From: Paracoccus sp. (in: a-proteobacteria)
Lineage (GTDB): Bacteria; Pseudomonadota; Alphaproteobacteria; Rhodobacterales; Rhodobacteraceae
Length of the DNA: 64,000 nt
Assembly: GCF_030538755.1 (NCBI RefSeq)
Contig: NZ_JAUNTJ010000001.1
Span: 1 to 64,000, forward strand
Direction of reading: 5' to 3'
The notes below the pieces were generated by a model that searched no databases, had not been told where the DNA came from, and saw only the letters and a list, made by a program, of their open reading frames with translations. Below are positions 33,515-42,660 of the stretch, piece after piece. Position numbers and translations under genes: made by a program. Each line of letters begins with the position of its first letter. Positions within the stretch are counted from its first letter, which is position 1.

Positions 33515-34195
33515 ATGGCCAACCAGAACGACAGTTTCATCGACGAGGTGACAGAGGAACTGCGCCGCGACCGGATGTATACGACCTTTCGTCGCTATGG
33601 CTGGATCGGGATTGCGGCGATTTTGCTGATCGTGGGCGGGGCGGCGTGGTTCGAATATCAGAAATCGCGCGAACAGGCGAATGCGCAGGCATTCGGCGAT
33701 GCGGTGCTGACGGCCGAACAGGCGGCGGATCAGCCGGCGGCGCTGGCGCAGGTCGATACCGCCGGTTCTCCGCGCCGGGCGGCGCTGACCGGGCTGCTGG
33801 CGGCGGGCGTGCAGGCCGATGCCGGGCAGGATACCGCCGCCGCGGCGCAACTGGAACAGGTGGCGACCGGCTTGGGTCAGAACGACGTGGCGCTGCGCGA
33901 TCTGGCACGGCTGAAACTGGTGCTGGTGCAGGGCGAGGCCATGGACCCGGCGACCCGTGACGCGCTGCTGGCCGATCTGGCCCGCCCCGGCGCTCCGTTC
34001 GAATTGCTGGCGCTGGAACAGCAGGCGGTGGCGCTGATCGGTGCAGGCCGCACCGATGATGCCGCTGTGCTGATCGGCCAGATCCAGCAGCGCGACGGGC
34101 TAAGCGAAACCTTGCGCCGCCGCCTGTCCGAGACGATGATTGCCCTGGGCGTCGAACCCGACCCGGCACAGTCCGACGCGCCGACGATGAACTGA
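33515..34195 (+). CDS. YfgM-like tetratricopeptide membrane protein
   Basis: A 226-residue inner-membrane protein: cytosolic N-terminus (SFIDEVTEELRRDRMYTTFRR region), one helix (about 30-49), then periplasmic alpha-helical TPR_21-type repeats. YfgM works with the Sec translocon and periplasmic chaperones. It sits 34 bases upstream of bamB and der, matching the conserved yfgM-bamB-der order. ATG 33515 follows GCGGAAAGA. Confidence 0.85.
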   Translation: MANQNDSFIDEVTEELRRDRMYTTFRRYGWIGIAAILLIVGGAAWFEYQKSREQANAQAFGDAVLTAEQAADQPAALAQVDTAGSPRRAALTGLLAAGVQADAGQDTAAAAQLEQVATGLGQNDVALRDLARLKLVLVQGEAMDPATRDALLADLARPGAPFELLALEQQAVALIGAGRTDDAAVLIGQIQQRDGLSETLRRRLSETMIALGVEPDPAQSDAPTMN

Positions 34196-34229
34196 GAACA
34201 CCGGACAACCGGCCAAGAGGGACGAGGAC

Positions 34230-35567
34230 ATGACCACCTTTTCGCGCATTCGTGCCACCGGCCTTGCCGCCTTGCTGCCGGTTGCCCTGCTGGCCGCCTG
34301 CGGCGAGCGCGAGACCATCCTGCCCGGCGAACGTCTGGACCCGCTGTCGGTGACATCGCCCGATGGCCCGGCGGTGATCGCTGCGCCTGCGCCCGCCAGC
34401 ACGGCTCTGTCTCTGCCGGCCATGCGCGCAAATGCCGACTGGACCCACCGCGCCGGGAACGCGGCCCATGATCCGGGCCATGCGGCGCTTGGCGGCGGCA
34501 TGACGCTGCAATGGGCGGCGAATATCGGCTCGGGCGATGCGCGGCGGTTCCGCATCACCGCCGATCCGGTGATCTGGGGCGGTATGGTGTTTACGCTGGA
34601 CAGCCGCGCCGATGTGGTTGCGACCAGCACCGGCGGCGGCACCGTGTGGCAAACCAGCCTGCGCCCCGTGACCGAACGTGGCGACAGCGTGTCGGGCGGC
34701 GGCATCGCCGCCGAGGGCGGGCGCATCTTCGTCACCACCGGCTATGGCGAGCTGGTGGCGCTGGACGCCCGCAGCGGCGGCATCCTGTGGCGGCAGCGCG
34801 TCGAGACGGCGATCTCCGGCGCGCCCGCCGTGCAGAACGGCGTGGTCTATGTCGCGGCGCGCAACGGCGTCGGCTGGGCGGTGCAGGCTGAAAATGGCCG
34901 GGTGCTGTGGCAGACCAATGGCACCGGTGCGCCGATGGGAGTGATGGGTGTGTCGGCCCCGGCGGTGTCGGGCAATACGGTGGTGTTCCCCTTTGCTTCG
35001 GGGCAGTTGCTGGCGGCGGAAACGGCCGATGGCATGACGCAGTTTTCGGCGCAGGTTGCCGGGACGCGCGTGGGCCGGGCCATTACCGCCATCCGCGACA
35101 TGACCGGCGATCCGGTGATCGCGGGCGGTCGGCTGTATGGCGGCACCTCGTCGGGGCGGATCGCCGCCTTTGATCTGGGCACCGGCGCGCAGCTTTGGTC
35201 GGCGCGCGACGGGGCCAATTCGCCGGTGGTCGTTGCGGGCGGCTCGGTCTTTGCGGTGAACGATCAGGCCGAACTGATCCGGCTGGATGCCGCGACCGGA
35301 GGCGTGATCTGGCGCGTTGCGCTGCCCTATTACACGACCGAACGGCCCCGGCGGCAGGATCGCATCTTTGCCAGCTATGGCCCGGTTCTGGCGGGCGGGC
35401 GGCTGTTCGTGGCCAGCAGCGACGGGGTGTTGCGGGTATTCGACCCGGCCTCGGGTGCGCTGACCGGGCAGGCGGCCATTCCGGGCGGTGCCGCGGCGGC
35501 ACCTGCGATTGCCGGGCAAACCTTGTATGTCGTCAGCCGCAACGGCCAGCTTCTGGCATTCCGATGA
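34230..35567 (+). CDS. bamB: BamB-like outer membrane assembly lipoprotein (PQQ-type propeller)
   Basis: A 445-residue lipoprotein: signal peptide with lipobox LLAAC (lipidated Cys near residue 24), then an eight-bladed PQQ-like propeller with repeated GxxxALD and LWSA/LWQT motifs (for example [14 protein letters not shown] and [14 protein letters not shown]). BamB is the accessory scaffold of the BAM complex for outer-membrane protein insertion. The stop overlaps der (ATGA). Confidence 0.9.
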   Translation: MTTFSRIRATGLAALLPVALLAACGERETILPGERLDPLSVTSPDGPAVIAAPAPASTALSLPAMRANADWTHRAGNAAHDPGHAALGGGMTLQWAANIGSGDARRFRITADPVIWGGMVFTLDSRADVVATSTGGGTVWQTSLRPVTERGDSVSGGGIAAEGGRIFVTTGYGELVALDARSGGILWRQRVETAISGAPAVQNGVVYVAARNGVGWAVQAENGRVLWQTNGTGAPMGVMGVSAPAVSGNTVVFPFASGQLLAAETADGMTQFSAQVAGTRVGRAITAIRDMTGDPVIAGGRLYGGTSSGRIAAFDLGTGAQLWSARDGANSPVVVAGGSVFAVNDQAELIRLDAATGGVIWRVALPYYTTERPRRQDRIFASYGPVLAGGRLFVASSDGVLRVFDPASGALTGQAAIPGGAAAAPAIAGQTLYVVSRNGQLLAFR

Positions 35568-37048
35568 CCTTTACCCTCGCCATCGTTGGCCGCCCGAATG
35601 TGGGCAAATCCACGCTGTTCAACCGCCTGGTCGGCAAGAAACTGGCGCTGGTCGATGACCAGCCCGGCGTCACCCGCGACCTGCGCGAAGGTGCGGGCCG
35701 TCTGGGCGACCTGCGCTTTATCGTCATCGACAGCGCTGGTCTGGAAATGGCCGAGGATGACAGCCTGCAAGGCCGGATGCGCCGCCTGACCGAACGCGCC
35801 GTGGACGAGGCCGACATCTGCCTGTTCGTCACCGACGCTCGCGCGGGCGTGACGGCGGCGGATGAATATTTCGCCGACATCCTGCGCCGCCGCGCGCGTC
35901 ACGTTCTGCTGGCCGCCAACAAGGCCGAAGGCCGCGCCGGCGAATCGGGCGCGATCGAGGCTTATGCCCTTGGCCTTGGCGAACCGATCCGCATCTCGGC
36001 TGAACATGGTGAAGGGATGGAGGATCTGTATCAGGCCCTGATCCCGCTGGCCGACCAGATCGAGGCCGAACGCCCCGCCCCCATCGCCGCCGAAACCGAT
36101 GTCGATCTGTCGGATGAGGATGCCGAAACCGGCGAAGGTGCCGACGACTGGCGTCCCAGTGCCGACCGCCCGCTGCAACTGGCCGTCATCGGGCGGCCCA
36201 ATGCGGGCAAATCCACGCTGATTAACAAGATCATCGGCGAAGACCGCCTGCTGACCGGACCCGAGGCCGGGATCACCCGCGACAGCATCAGCGTGACGAC
36301 CGAATTCATGGGCACGCCCATGCGCATCTTCGACACCGCCGGAATGCGCAAACGCGCCAAGGTGACGGACAAGGTGGAAAAGCTGTCGGTCGCGGATGGC
36401 CTGCGCGCCGTCCGCTTTGCCGAGGTGGTCGTGGTGCTGCTGGACGTGGAAATCCCCTTCGAACAACAAGACCTGCGCATCGCCGATTACGCCGAAACCG
36501 AAGGCCGCGCGGTGGTCGTGGCGGCGAACAAATGGGATCTGGAAGAAGATAAACCCCAGAAACTGAACGAATTGCGCGAAGCCTTTGAACGCCTGCTGCC
36601 TCAGCTCAGGGGGGCACCGCTGGTCACGGTTTCGGCCCGCACCGGCAAGGGGCTGGACCGGCTGCACAACGCGATCCTCAAGGCGCACGAGGTCTGGAAC
36701 CGCCGCGTCAGCACCGCCCGCCTGAACCGCTGGCTAGAGGTCATGACCGAAAGCCACCCGCCCCCCGCACCCGGCGGACGGCGCATCCGGCTGCGCTATA
36801 TGACGCAGATCAAGACCCGCCCCCCGGCCTTCATCGTCAAGGCAACCCATACCGACAAGCTGCCCGACAGCTATCAGCGTTACCTGATTAACGGGCTGCG
36901 CGCCGATTTCGACATGCCGGGAACGCCGATCCGCCTGACCTTCCGCGATCAGGGCGACAAGAATCCCTACAAGGCCAAGGCGCAAAAGATCAATCAGTCC
37001 GGCGCATTGTCGAAACACAAGAACCGGCAAAAGCCCAAGGGCAGCTGA
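35564..37048 (+). CDS. der: Ribosome biogenesis GTPase Der (EngA)
   Basis: A 494-residue protein with two tandem G domains and a C-terminal KH-like domain, needed for 50S assembly. G1 motifs: GRPNVGKST (about 9-17) and GRPNAGKST (about 210-218); second-domain NKWD in [12 protein letters not shown]. An acidic linker ([14 protein letters not shown]) joins the two. The tail is basic. The start overlaps the bamB stop by four bases. Confidence 0.97.
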   Translation: MTFTLAIVGRPNVGKSTLFNRLVGKKLALVDDQPGVTRDLREGAGRLGDLRFIVIDSAGLEMAEDDSLQGRMRRLTERAVDEADICLFVTDARAGVTAADEYFADILRRRARHVLLAANKAEGRAGESGAIEAYALGLGEPIRISAEHGEGMEDLYQALIPLADQIEAERPAPIAAETDVDLSDEDAETGEGADDWRPSADRPLQLAVIGRPNAGKSTLINKIIGEDRLLTGPEAGITRDSISVTTEFMGTPMRIFDTAGMRKRAKVTDKVEKLSVADGLRAVRFAEVVVVLLDVEIPFEQQDLRIADYAETEGRAVVVAANKWDLEEDKPQKLNELREAFERLLPQLRGAPLVTVSARTGKGLDRLHNAILKAHEVWNRRVSTARLNRWLEVMTESHPPPAPGGRRIRLRYMTQIKTRPPAFIVKATHTDKLPDSYQRYLINGLRADFDMPGTPIRLTFRDQGDKNPYKAKAQKINQSGALSKHKNRQKPKGS

Positions 37049-37094
37049 CCGGCCACAGGATCGCGCGGCGCAGGTCATACAGCACCAACGCCCG

Positions 37095-37130
37095 CCGCTT
37101 CCTGTTTGCCTAAATACGCACCTTCGGGCG
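37095..37130 (+). repeat. Intergenic repeat, family B (copy B3)
   Basis: GCCGCTTCCTGTTTGCCTAA followed by ATACGCACCTTCGGGCG, matching B1 except in the G-rich tail. It lies between convergent der and the membrane-protein gene. Confidence 0.7.
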
Positions 37131-37144
37131 GGGCCGCGCCACCA

Positions 37145-38023
37145 TCAGGTTACGGCGCGCACCAGCACCGCCGTCATCGCCGTTATGCCCAGAATGGCAC
37201 CGATGGCGATTACCGGAACCGTGCTGATGGTCACGGTGGCGATGCCGATCAGCGCCCAGATCATTCCCACGGAATAAGACGCCGATCCGCCGATCTGCCA
37301 TTGCACGGTCACGCCGGTCCCCGCACACAGCAGCAGCGCGGTCATCGTGGCCGTATCCGGGCTGATGCCCAACTGACCCGCCGTAAACGCGGCCAAGGCG
37401 GCATAGCCCGCCACCGTCGCCCAGCCGGCAAACAGCCCGACCGCGATGCTCTGGCGAATACGGCGGCCATTGCGCTGCCCCCGGATCACCGCGCTCAGCG
37501 CCGCAAACAGCATCGTCACGGCCAGTGCCAGCCCGGCCAGCGGATGATGCAGCATCACCCAGGGCAAAGCCGCCCCCGCGATCAAGGCGGCGGCCAAGGG
37601 TGCCAATTCGCCCGGCGCATGATCGTCCAGATGCTGCGCCGCGATTTGCCGAGGCGTCGGCGGACCTGCCACACCGCGCGCCAGCGGCGCGGCCAGACGG
37701 TCGCGGGTATTGCGCTCATACCACCAGCGGTCATAGGCCAGTTGCAACGCGTGCAGGGCAAGCCCCGCCCAGACGATAATCAGCAACAGCCACAGCGCAG
37801 GCGGGCCGGGGTTGAACATCTTCAGCGCCAGATTCACGCCGGGGCCACTTTGCGGCATGGACCAGTAATCCGGCATCAGCCCATTCGGCGCCGTATAGGC
37901 GACAGCATGGCTGCTTCGCGCCGCGAATGCCACATCGGGCGGATAGGTCGCCGCAAAAACCAGCCCGCCGATGACGAACAGGCCAACAGCCAGAACGGTA
38001 AGTATGATGCTTGCGCGGTTCAT
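37145..38023 (-). CDS. Integral membrane protein of unknown function
   Basis: A 292-residue protein with a hydrophobic N-terminal helix (about 5-25), a soluble segment with SGPGVNLALKMFNPGP (about 60-76), then about six further helices to the C-terminus. I do not recognise a characterised family. There are no obvious catalytic motifs. The ATG at 38023 is preferred over a TTG three codons earlier. It is transcribed alone, convergent with der. Confidence 0.7.
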   Translation of the reverse strand: MNRASIILTVLAVGLFVIGGLVFAATYPPDVAFAARSSHAVAYTAPNGLMPDYWSMPQSGPGVNLALKMFNPGPPALWLLLIIVWAGLALHALQLAYDRWWYERNTRDRLAAPLARGVAGPPTPRQIAAQHLDDHAPGELAPLAAALIAGAALPWVMLHHPLAGLALAVTMLFAALSAVIRGQRNGRRIRQSIAVGLFAGWATVAGYAALAAFTAGQLGISPDTATMTALLLCAGTGVTVQWQIGGSASYSVGMIWALIGIATVTISTVPVIAIGAILGITAMTAVLVRAVT

Positions 38024-38153
38024 ATTGGCCAACGCGCAAAGCTGTGGATGGTTGCACGCGCAGCTTGAAACGGCCTTGGTTTTCAGGCTTTCGGCACCAT
38101 GAACGGGGCATCATGTGCGCCCCGCCCAGCCCACTTGGCTGCCGTGCAACTGC

Positions 38154-39446
38154 CTAGATCAGCGCGCCTTCGGCGGTCAGCCGCCGTGCGCCGCCCAGAT
38201 AGCGTGACAGCGCCTCGGGCAGATCGACTGACCCATCGGCCTGCTGCCCGTTTTCCAGCACCGCGATCAGCGCCCGGCCCACGGCCAGCCCCGATCCGTT
38301 CAGCGTATGGACGAATTCCGGCTTGCCGCCGCCAGCGGGGCGATAGCGGGCGTTCATCCGCCGTGCCTGATAATCGCCGCAATAGCTGACGCTGGAAATC
38401 TCGCGATAGCGGTTCTGACCGGGCAGCCAGACCTCAAGATCGTGGGTGATCCGCGCGCCCGCGCCCATATCGCCCGCGCACAAGACGACGGTGCGATAGG
38501 GCAGGTTCAGCGCCTCTAGCACGGCCTGCGCGCAATCGGTCATGCGGGCATGTTCGGCCAGCCCGGCCCCGGCATCGGTGATCGAGACCATTTCCACCTT
38601 TTCGAACTGATGCTGGCGCAGCATCCCGGTGGTGTCGCGCCCGGCGCTGCCCGCCTCGGATCGGAAGCACTGCGTCTGCGCCACCATCCGCCGGGGCAGG
38701 GCCGCCTGATCCAGCAGATCGCCATGGACGGTATTGGTCAGCGTGACCTCGGCCGTGGGCACCAGCCACCAGCCTTCGCGGGTCTGATAGCTGTCCTCGC
38801 CGAATTTCGGCAGTTGCCCGGTGCCCAGCATCATGTCGGACAGGACCAGAACCGGGGTCCAGGTTTCTTCCAGCCCGTGCCGGTCGATATGCAGATCGAC
38901 CATGAACTGCCCAAGGGCGCGGTGCAGACGCGCCACCGCGCCTTTCAGCACCACAAAGCGGCTGCCCGACAGTTTCGCCGCCGTTTCAAAATCCATGCCG
39001 GTTTTCACGCCGGGGATGTCGAAATGTTCGCGCGGCGGAAAATCCAGATCGCGCGGCGTGCCCCAGCGGCGGATTTCCACGTTATCGTCTTCGTCCTTGC
39101 CGTCGGGCACATTGTCCAGCGGCAGGTTCGGGATGGTCAGCAGCAGGTCGCGCAGCTCGGCGTCCAGCGCGGCGGCCTCGGCCTGCATCCGGGTCACGTC
39201 ATCCTTGCGGGCGCTGACCTCGGCGCGCAGGCGGTTGAATTCGTCCTCGTCGCCGCGGCCCTTGGCGGCACCGGCCTGTTTGCTGGCCTTGTTCACCTCG
39301 GATTGAGCGGTTTCGGCCTCGGCGATGCGGGCGCGGCGGTCGGCGTCCAGTGCCAGAATGCGGGGCGAAACCGGCGACAGGCCGCGACGGGCAAGGGCGG
39401 CGTCAAAGGCGTCGGGGTTGTCGCGGATGGCGCGAATGTCGTGCAT
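38154..39446 (-). CDS. serS: Serine--tRNA ligase
   Basis: A 430-residue class II synthetase charging tRNA-Ser (and tRNA-Sec if present). The N-terminal coiled-coil arm (about 25-105) reaches the long variable arm. Motif 2 is [20 protein letters not shown], and motif 3 is [20 protein letters not shown] 39446 ([14 protein letters not shown]) is the standard family start. Confidence 0.97.
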   Translation of the reverse strand: MHDIRAIRDNPDAFDAALARRGLSPVSPRILALDADRRARIAEAETAQSEVNKASKQAGAAKGRGDEDEFNRLRAEVSARKDDVTRMQAEAAALDAELRDLLLTIPNLPLDNVPDGKDEDDNVEIRRWGTPRDLDFPPREHFDIPGVKTGMDFETAAKLSGSRFVVLKGAVARLHRALGQFMVDLHIDRHGLEETWTPVLVLSDMMLGTGQLPKFGEDSYQTREGWWLVPTAEVTLTNTVHGDLLDQAALPRRMVAQTQCFRSEAGSAGRDTTGMLRQHQFEKVEMVSITDAGAGLAEHARMTDCAQAVLEALNLPYRTVVLCAGDMGAGARITHDLEVWLPGQNRYREISSVSYCGDYQARRMNARYRPAGGGKPEFVHTLNGSGLAVGRALIAVLENGQQADGSVDLPEALSRYLGGARRLTAEGALI

Positions 39447-39548
39447 GGCTGGCCTCGTCGGTCGGATTTCGCCCTGTCCATAACCCAAGCCCGCCACTGG
39501 CGAAAGCCCGCGCCGCGCCGAAAAATGCCGCGCGGGGGCGGGGATGGC

Positions 39549-39869
39549 CTATTCGGCGCAGAACAGGCGATAGACGGTGGCGATCACCTCGGCCGCCTTG
39601 GGATCGGCGACGGAATACAGCCGCGCCTTGCCATCGCGGCGGCAGGCCACCAGCCGGTCGGCGCGCAGCCGGGCCAGTTGCTGGCTGACGGTGGCCTGCC
39701 GCTGGCCCAGCAGTTGTTCCAGCTCGCCCACGGTGCGTTCGCCGCCTGACAGGTGGCACAGGATCATCAGCCGCCCTTCGTGGGACAAGGCCTTCAGCAA
39801 GGCCGCCGCCTCGGCCGCGCGGGCGATCATGTCCTGGGGGGGAATGGGCGGATGGGCGGGAACGCTCAT
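39549..39869 (-). CDS. ArsR-family repressor with persulfide-sensor-type cysteines (SoxR/BigR/SqrR-like)
   Basis: A 106-residue winged-helix regulator. Two cysteines sit where BigR, SqrR and Paracoccus SoxR form a polysulfide bridge: Cys38 in LMILCHLSGGE and Cys104 in VYRLFCAE. A third, Cys76, is in the wing. The recognition helix is QRQATVSQQLARLRAD. It probably represses sulfur-response genes and releases DNA when persulfidated (family knowledge plus inference). The start overlaps the thioredoxin gene stop by four bases. Confidence 0.85.
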   Translation of the reverse strand: MSVPAHPPIPPQDMIARAAEAAALLKALSHEGRLMILCHLSGGERTVGELEQLLGQRQATVSQQLARLRADRLVACRRDGKARLYSVADPKAAEVIATVYRLFCAE

Positions 39870-40270
39870 TCGGCGGGGGCCTTGCTCAATAGCCCGGTCA
39901 GTGCCGGATAGAAATGCTGCGCGCCGGGATAGCCCTCGATCCGGCCCAGTTCCTGCCCGCGATGCAGCAGGATAAAGGTGGGCGTCAGCCATGCCCGCCG
40001 GTCCAGCGCCAGCCCGTCGGGAAAGGGGCCGTCCAGATCCACCGCCAGCAAGGGCGCGGCGCGGCCTTGCGGGCTGGCGGCATAACCCGGCCCGATTTCC
40101 GCCCGCCACGCGGCGCACCACTGGCAACCGGGACGCTCGACCAGCATCAGCCGCATGGGCGCGGCGGTCCAGTCGATGCGGTGGGCGGAATCGGCGGCCT
40201 GCGCCGGGACCGTCAGGCCCGCCGCCACGGGCATCAGCCCCAGCAGCAAAGGGATCATCAGATAACGCAT
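39866..40270 (-). CDS. Periplasmic SoxS-like thioredoxin
   Basis: A 134-residue exported thioredoxin-fold protein: signal peptide about 1-26 (cleavage after AQA), active-site Cys49-Gln-Trp-Cys52 in ERPGCQWCAAW, and the cis-proline loop LTPTF. In Paracoccus, SoxS keeps the SoxYZ carrier reduced; the adjacent persulfide-type repressor supports that identity. No sulfur-oxidation structural genes are in this window. ATG 40270 starts the signal peptide and is divergent from meaB by 106 bases. Confidence 0.82.
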   Translation of the reverse strand: MRYLMIPLLLGLMPVAAGLTVPAQAADSAHRIDWTAAPMRLMLVERPGCQWCAAWRAEIGPGYAASPQGRAAPLLAVDLDGPFPDGLALDRRAWLTPTFILLHRGQELGRIEGYPGAQHFYPALTGLLSKAPAE

Positions 40271-40376
40271 CGTGCGGGTCAAAATACCGCCGCCGTGCGT
40301 CAGCGGCAAGCGGCCGCGCGGGCTTCACATCCGGGTCGCGTCCGCCTATGCCGGGAACAGCAACAGGGGGGCGACG

Positions 40377-41354
40377 ATGGACGATCTTTTGCAACCGCTG
40401 CTGGAAGGTCAGCGCCGCGCCTTGTCCCGCGCGATCACGCTGATCGAATCGACGCGCCCTGACCACCGCCAGCGGGCCGAGGCGCTGATCGCCGCCCTGC
40501 CGCCGCAGCCGACGGCGCTGCGCATCGGGCTGTCGGGCACGCCGGGGGTGGGGAAATCGACCTTCATCGAAGCCTTTGGCGTGCGGCTGACCGGGCAGGG
40601 GATGCGCGTGGCGGTGCTGGCGGTTGACCCGTCATCGGCGCGCTCGGGCGGGTCTATTCTGGGTGACAAGACGCGGATGGAAACGCTGTCGCGCGATCCC
40701 AATGCCTTTATCCGCCCCTCGCCCAGCCGGGCGGAACTGGGCGGGGTGGCCCGGCGCACCCGCGAAACCATCCGCCTGTGCGAAGCGGCGGGCTTTGACG
40801 CGGTGCTGGTCGAAACCGTGGGCGTGGGCCAGTCGGAAACGCTGGTCGCGGAAATGACCGATCTGTTCGTGCTGCTGCTGGCCCCGGCGGGGGGGGATGA
40901 GTTGCAGGGCGTCAAGCGCGGCATCATGGAAATCGCCGACCTGATTCTGGTGAACAAGGCCGATGGCGATCTGCTGGCCACGGCGCGGCGCACGGTGGCC
41001 GATTACACCGGCGCGCTGCGGCTGATGCGCCGCCGCCCCGGCGACCCCGAGGGCTTTCCCCGCGCGATGCCGGTATCGGCCACCACTGGCGAAGGGCTGG
41101 ATGCGGCATGGCAGGCGATGCAGGAACTTGGCGGTTGGCGGCGCGATCAGGGCTGGTTCGACCGCCGCCGGGCCGAACAGGCGCGCGGCTGGTTTCTGGC
41201 GGAACTGCGCGCCGGTCTGCTGGCGCAGCTGGATACGCCTGCGGCGCGGGCAGAACTGACCCGGCTGGGCGATGCCGTTGCCACCGGCGATCTGCCGCCG
41301 GTGACGGCTGCGGCGCAGATGCTGGCGCAGCTGCGTGATGGTGGCGGCGCATGA
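40377..41354 (+). CDS. meaB: Methylmalonyl-CoA mutase-associated GTPase MeaB
   Basis: A 325-residue G3E-family P-loop GTPase that gates cofactor loading and protects methylmalonyl-CoA mutase. Walker A is GLSGTPGVGKST (about 51-62); VDPSSARSGGSILGDKTRM, the ETVGVGQSE switch, and NKAD in LVNKADGD are also visible. No mutase gene is adjacent. AGGGGGG precedes ATG 40377. The stop overlaps the tadA start. Confidence 0.95.
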   Translation: MDDLLQPLLEGQRRALSRAITLIESTRPDHRQRAEALIAALPPQPTALRIGLSGTPGVGKSTFIEAFGVRLTGQGMRVAVLAVDPSSARSGGSILGDKTRMETLSRDPNAFIRPSPSRAELGGVARRTRETIRLCEAAGFDAVLVETVGVGQSETLVAEMTDLFVLLLAPAGGDELQGVKRGIMEIADLILVNKADGDLLATARRTVADYTGALRLMRRRPGDPEGFPRAMPVSATTGEGLDAAWQAMQELGGWRRDQGWFDRRRAEQARGWFLAELRAGLLAQLDTPAARAELTRLGDAVATGDLPPVTAAAQMLAQLRDGGGA

Positions 41355-41812
41355 TGCAGGGGCCGGGCTTTACCTCGCATATGGATCTTGCGCTGGATCA
41401 GGCGCAGCAGGCCGCGGCGCGGGGCGAAGTGCCGGTGGGCGCGGTGCTGGCCGATCCGGCGGGCCGCGTGGTGGCGGTGGCGGGCAACCGCACCCTTGCC
41501 GATCACGACCCGACCGCTCATGCTGAAATCGTGGCGATCCGCGCCGCCTGTGCCGCCGCCGGGTCGCAGCGCCTGCCCGGCCATCGGCTGTGGGTCACGC
41601 TGGAACCATGCCCCATGTGCGCCGCAGCCATTTCCGCCGCCCGCATCGCGGTGCTGTATTACGGTGCCGACGATCCCCGTTCCGGCGGGGTGCGGCACGG
41701 CGCGCGGGTGTTCGACCACCCGCAATGCCACCACCGCCCCGAGGTTTACGACGGCATCCGCGCCGATGAATCCCGCGACCTGTTGCAACGCTTTTTTCAA
41801 GAGAGGCGCTGA
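41351..41812 (+). CDS. tadA: tRNA adenosine(34) deaminase TadA
   Basis: A 153-residue zinc deaminase that converts A34 to inosine in tRNA-Arg(ACG). Zinc/catalytic motifs are HAEIVAIRAA (His and proton-shuttle Glu) and LEPCPMCAAAI. Two tandem ATG codons begin the gene within the end of meaB. The ending RDLLQRFFQERR is typical. Confidence 0.94.
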   Translation: MMQGPGFTSHMDLALDQAQQAAARGEVPVGAVLADPAGRVVAVAGNRTLADHDPTAHAEIVAIRAACAAAGSQRLPGHRLWVTLEPCPMCAAAISAARIAVLYYGADDPRSGGVRHGARVFDHPQCHHRPEVYDGIRADESRDLLQRFFQERR

Positions 41813-41814
41813 CT

Positions 41815-42444
41815 ATGACCCCGCATATCATCTTTGATCTGGGCAAGGTGCTGATCGACTGGGACCCGGAACTGGCCTTCCTGCATCGCTTCCCCGACCG
41901 CCCCGCCGTGCGTGACTGGATGGCGCGCGCGGGGTTCGAGGCGTGGAACCACGCGCAGGATGCCGGGCGCAGCTTTGCCGACGGGCTGGCCGCCGCCCGC
42001 GCCGCTCTGGGCGATGATGCCGCGCCGTTGCAGGGCTATCTTGACCGCTTTCCCGCCACCATCGCCCACCCGATTCCCGGCACATGGGACATTGCCAATG
42101 ATCTGAAGGCGCGCGGCCACCGCATGTTTGCGATCACCAACTGGGCGCATGAAACATGGCCCGCCGCGATCCGCCTGTATCCCCGGCTGACCACGCTGTT
42201 CGAGGACATCATCGTGTCCGGGACGGAACGCATGGCCAAGCCCGACCCGGCGATCTGGGGGCTGCTGCTGGATCGTCACGGGCTGGCCGCGCCCGACTGT
42301 CTGTTCATCGACGACAACGCGGCCAATGTCGCCGCCGCCCGCGCCCTGACCATCGACGCGGTGCAATTCACCAGCGCCCCGGCGCTGATCCACGCGCTGC
42401 AACAACGCGGGATCGCTTGCACCCCGCCCGCCGCGCCCGTATAG
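41815..42444 (+). CDS. HAD family hydrolase (YihX-like)
   Basis: A 209-residue HAD phosphatase. Motif I is FDLGKVL, with nucleophile Asp8 but Gly where most HAD phosphatases have the second Asp; this matches the FDLGNV form of YihX-like sugar phosphatases. Other motifs are TNW (motif II), K in RMAKPDPAIW, and FIDDNAANV. A sugar-phosphate substrate is likely but unproven. It begins two bases after the tadA stop. Confidence 0.87.
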   Translation: MTPHIIFDLGKVLIDWDPELAFLHRFPDRPAVRDWMARAGFEAWNHAQDAGRSFADGLAAARAALGDDAAPLQGYLDRFPATIAHPIPGTWDIANDLKARGHRMFAITNWAHETWPAAIRLYPRLTTLFEDIIVSGTERMAKPDPAIWGLLLDRHGLAAPDCLFIDDNAANVAAARALTIDAVQFTSAPALIHALQQRGIACTPPAAPV

Positions 42445-42454
42445 GGGATGCAAC

Positions 42455-42528
42455 GCGGGTGTAGCTCAATGGTAGAGCCGCAGCCTTCCAAGCTGAAGAC
42501 GTGGGTTCGATTCCCATCACCCGCTCCA
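42455..42528 (+). tRNA. tRNA-Gly (TCC), with encoded CCA
   Basis: A 74-base tRNA: acceptor GCGGGTG / CACCCGC, D-arm TAGCTCAATGGTAGAGC, anticodon loop CTTCCAA with anticodon TCC at 42487-42489, T-arm GTGGGTTCGATTCCCAT, and CCA encoded at 42526-42528. The outermost anticodon-stem pair is G-A. Confidence 0.97.
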
Positions 42529-42619
42529 CCATCCTGACGTGATCGCGTGACGAAATCTGCCGTGGGGTTGGTGGTCGGCATGTGCGCGGCGGGCATTTTG
42601 CCACGATATGACGGATCGC

Positions 42620-42652
42620 CCGCCCCGCCGCGCTGTCAAGGCGGCGGGGCGG
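42620..42652. terminator. Strong hairpin between tRNA-Gly and the convergent hydrolase gene
   Basis: CCGCCCCGCCGC (42620-42631) pairs perfectly over 12 bp with GCGGCGGGGCGG (42641-42652) around a 9-base loop. It lies between the 3' ends of two convergent units, so it is a likely bidirectional terminator, although T-runs are lacking. Confidence 0.7.
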
Positions 42653-42660
42653 TGCCAAGG

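Noticed and set aside
33537..35519. 660-codon minus-strand frame over yfgM and bamB
   Set aside because: It covers two well-supported genes, has low-complexity Arg/Pro/Ala composition and no ribosome site. It is a shadow frame.
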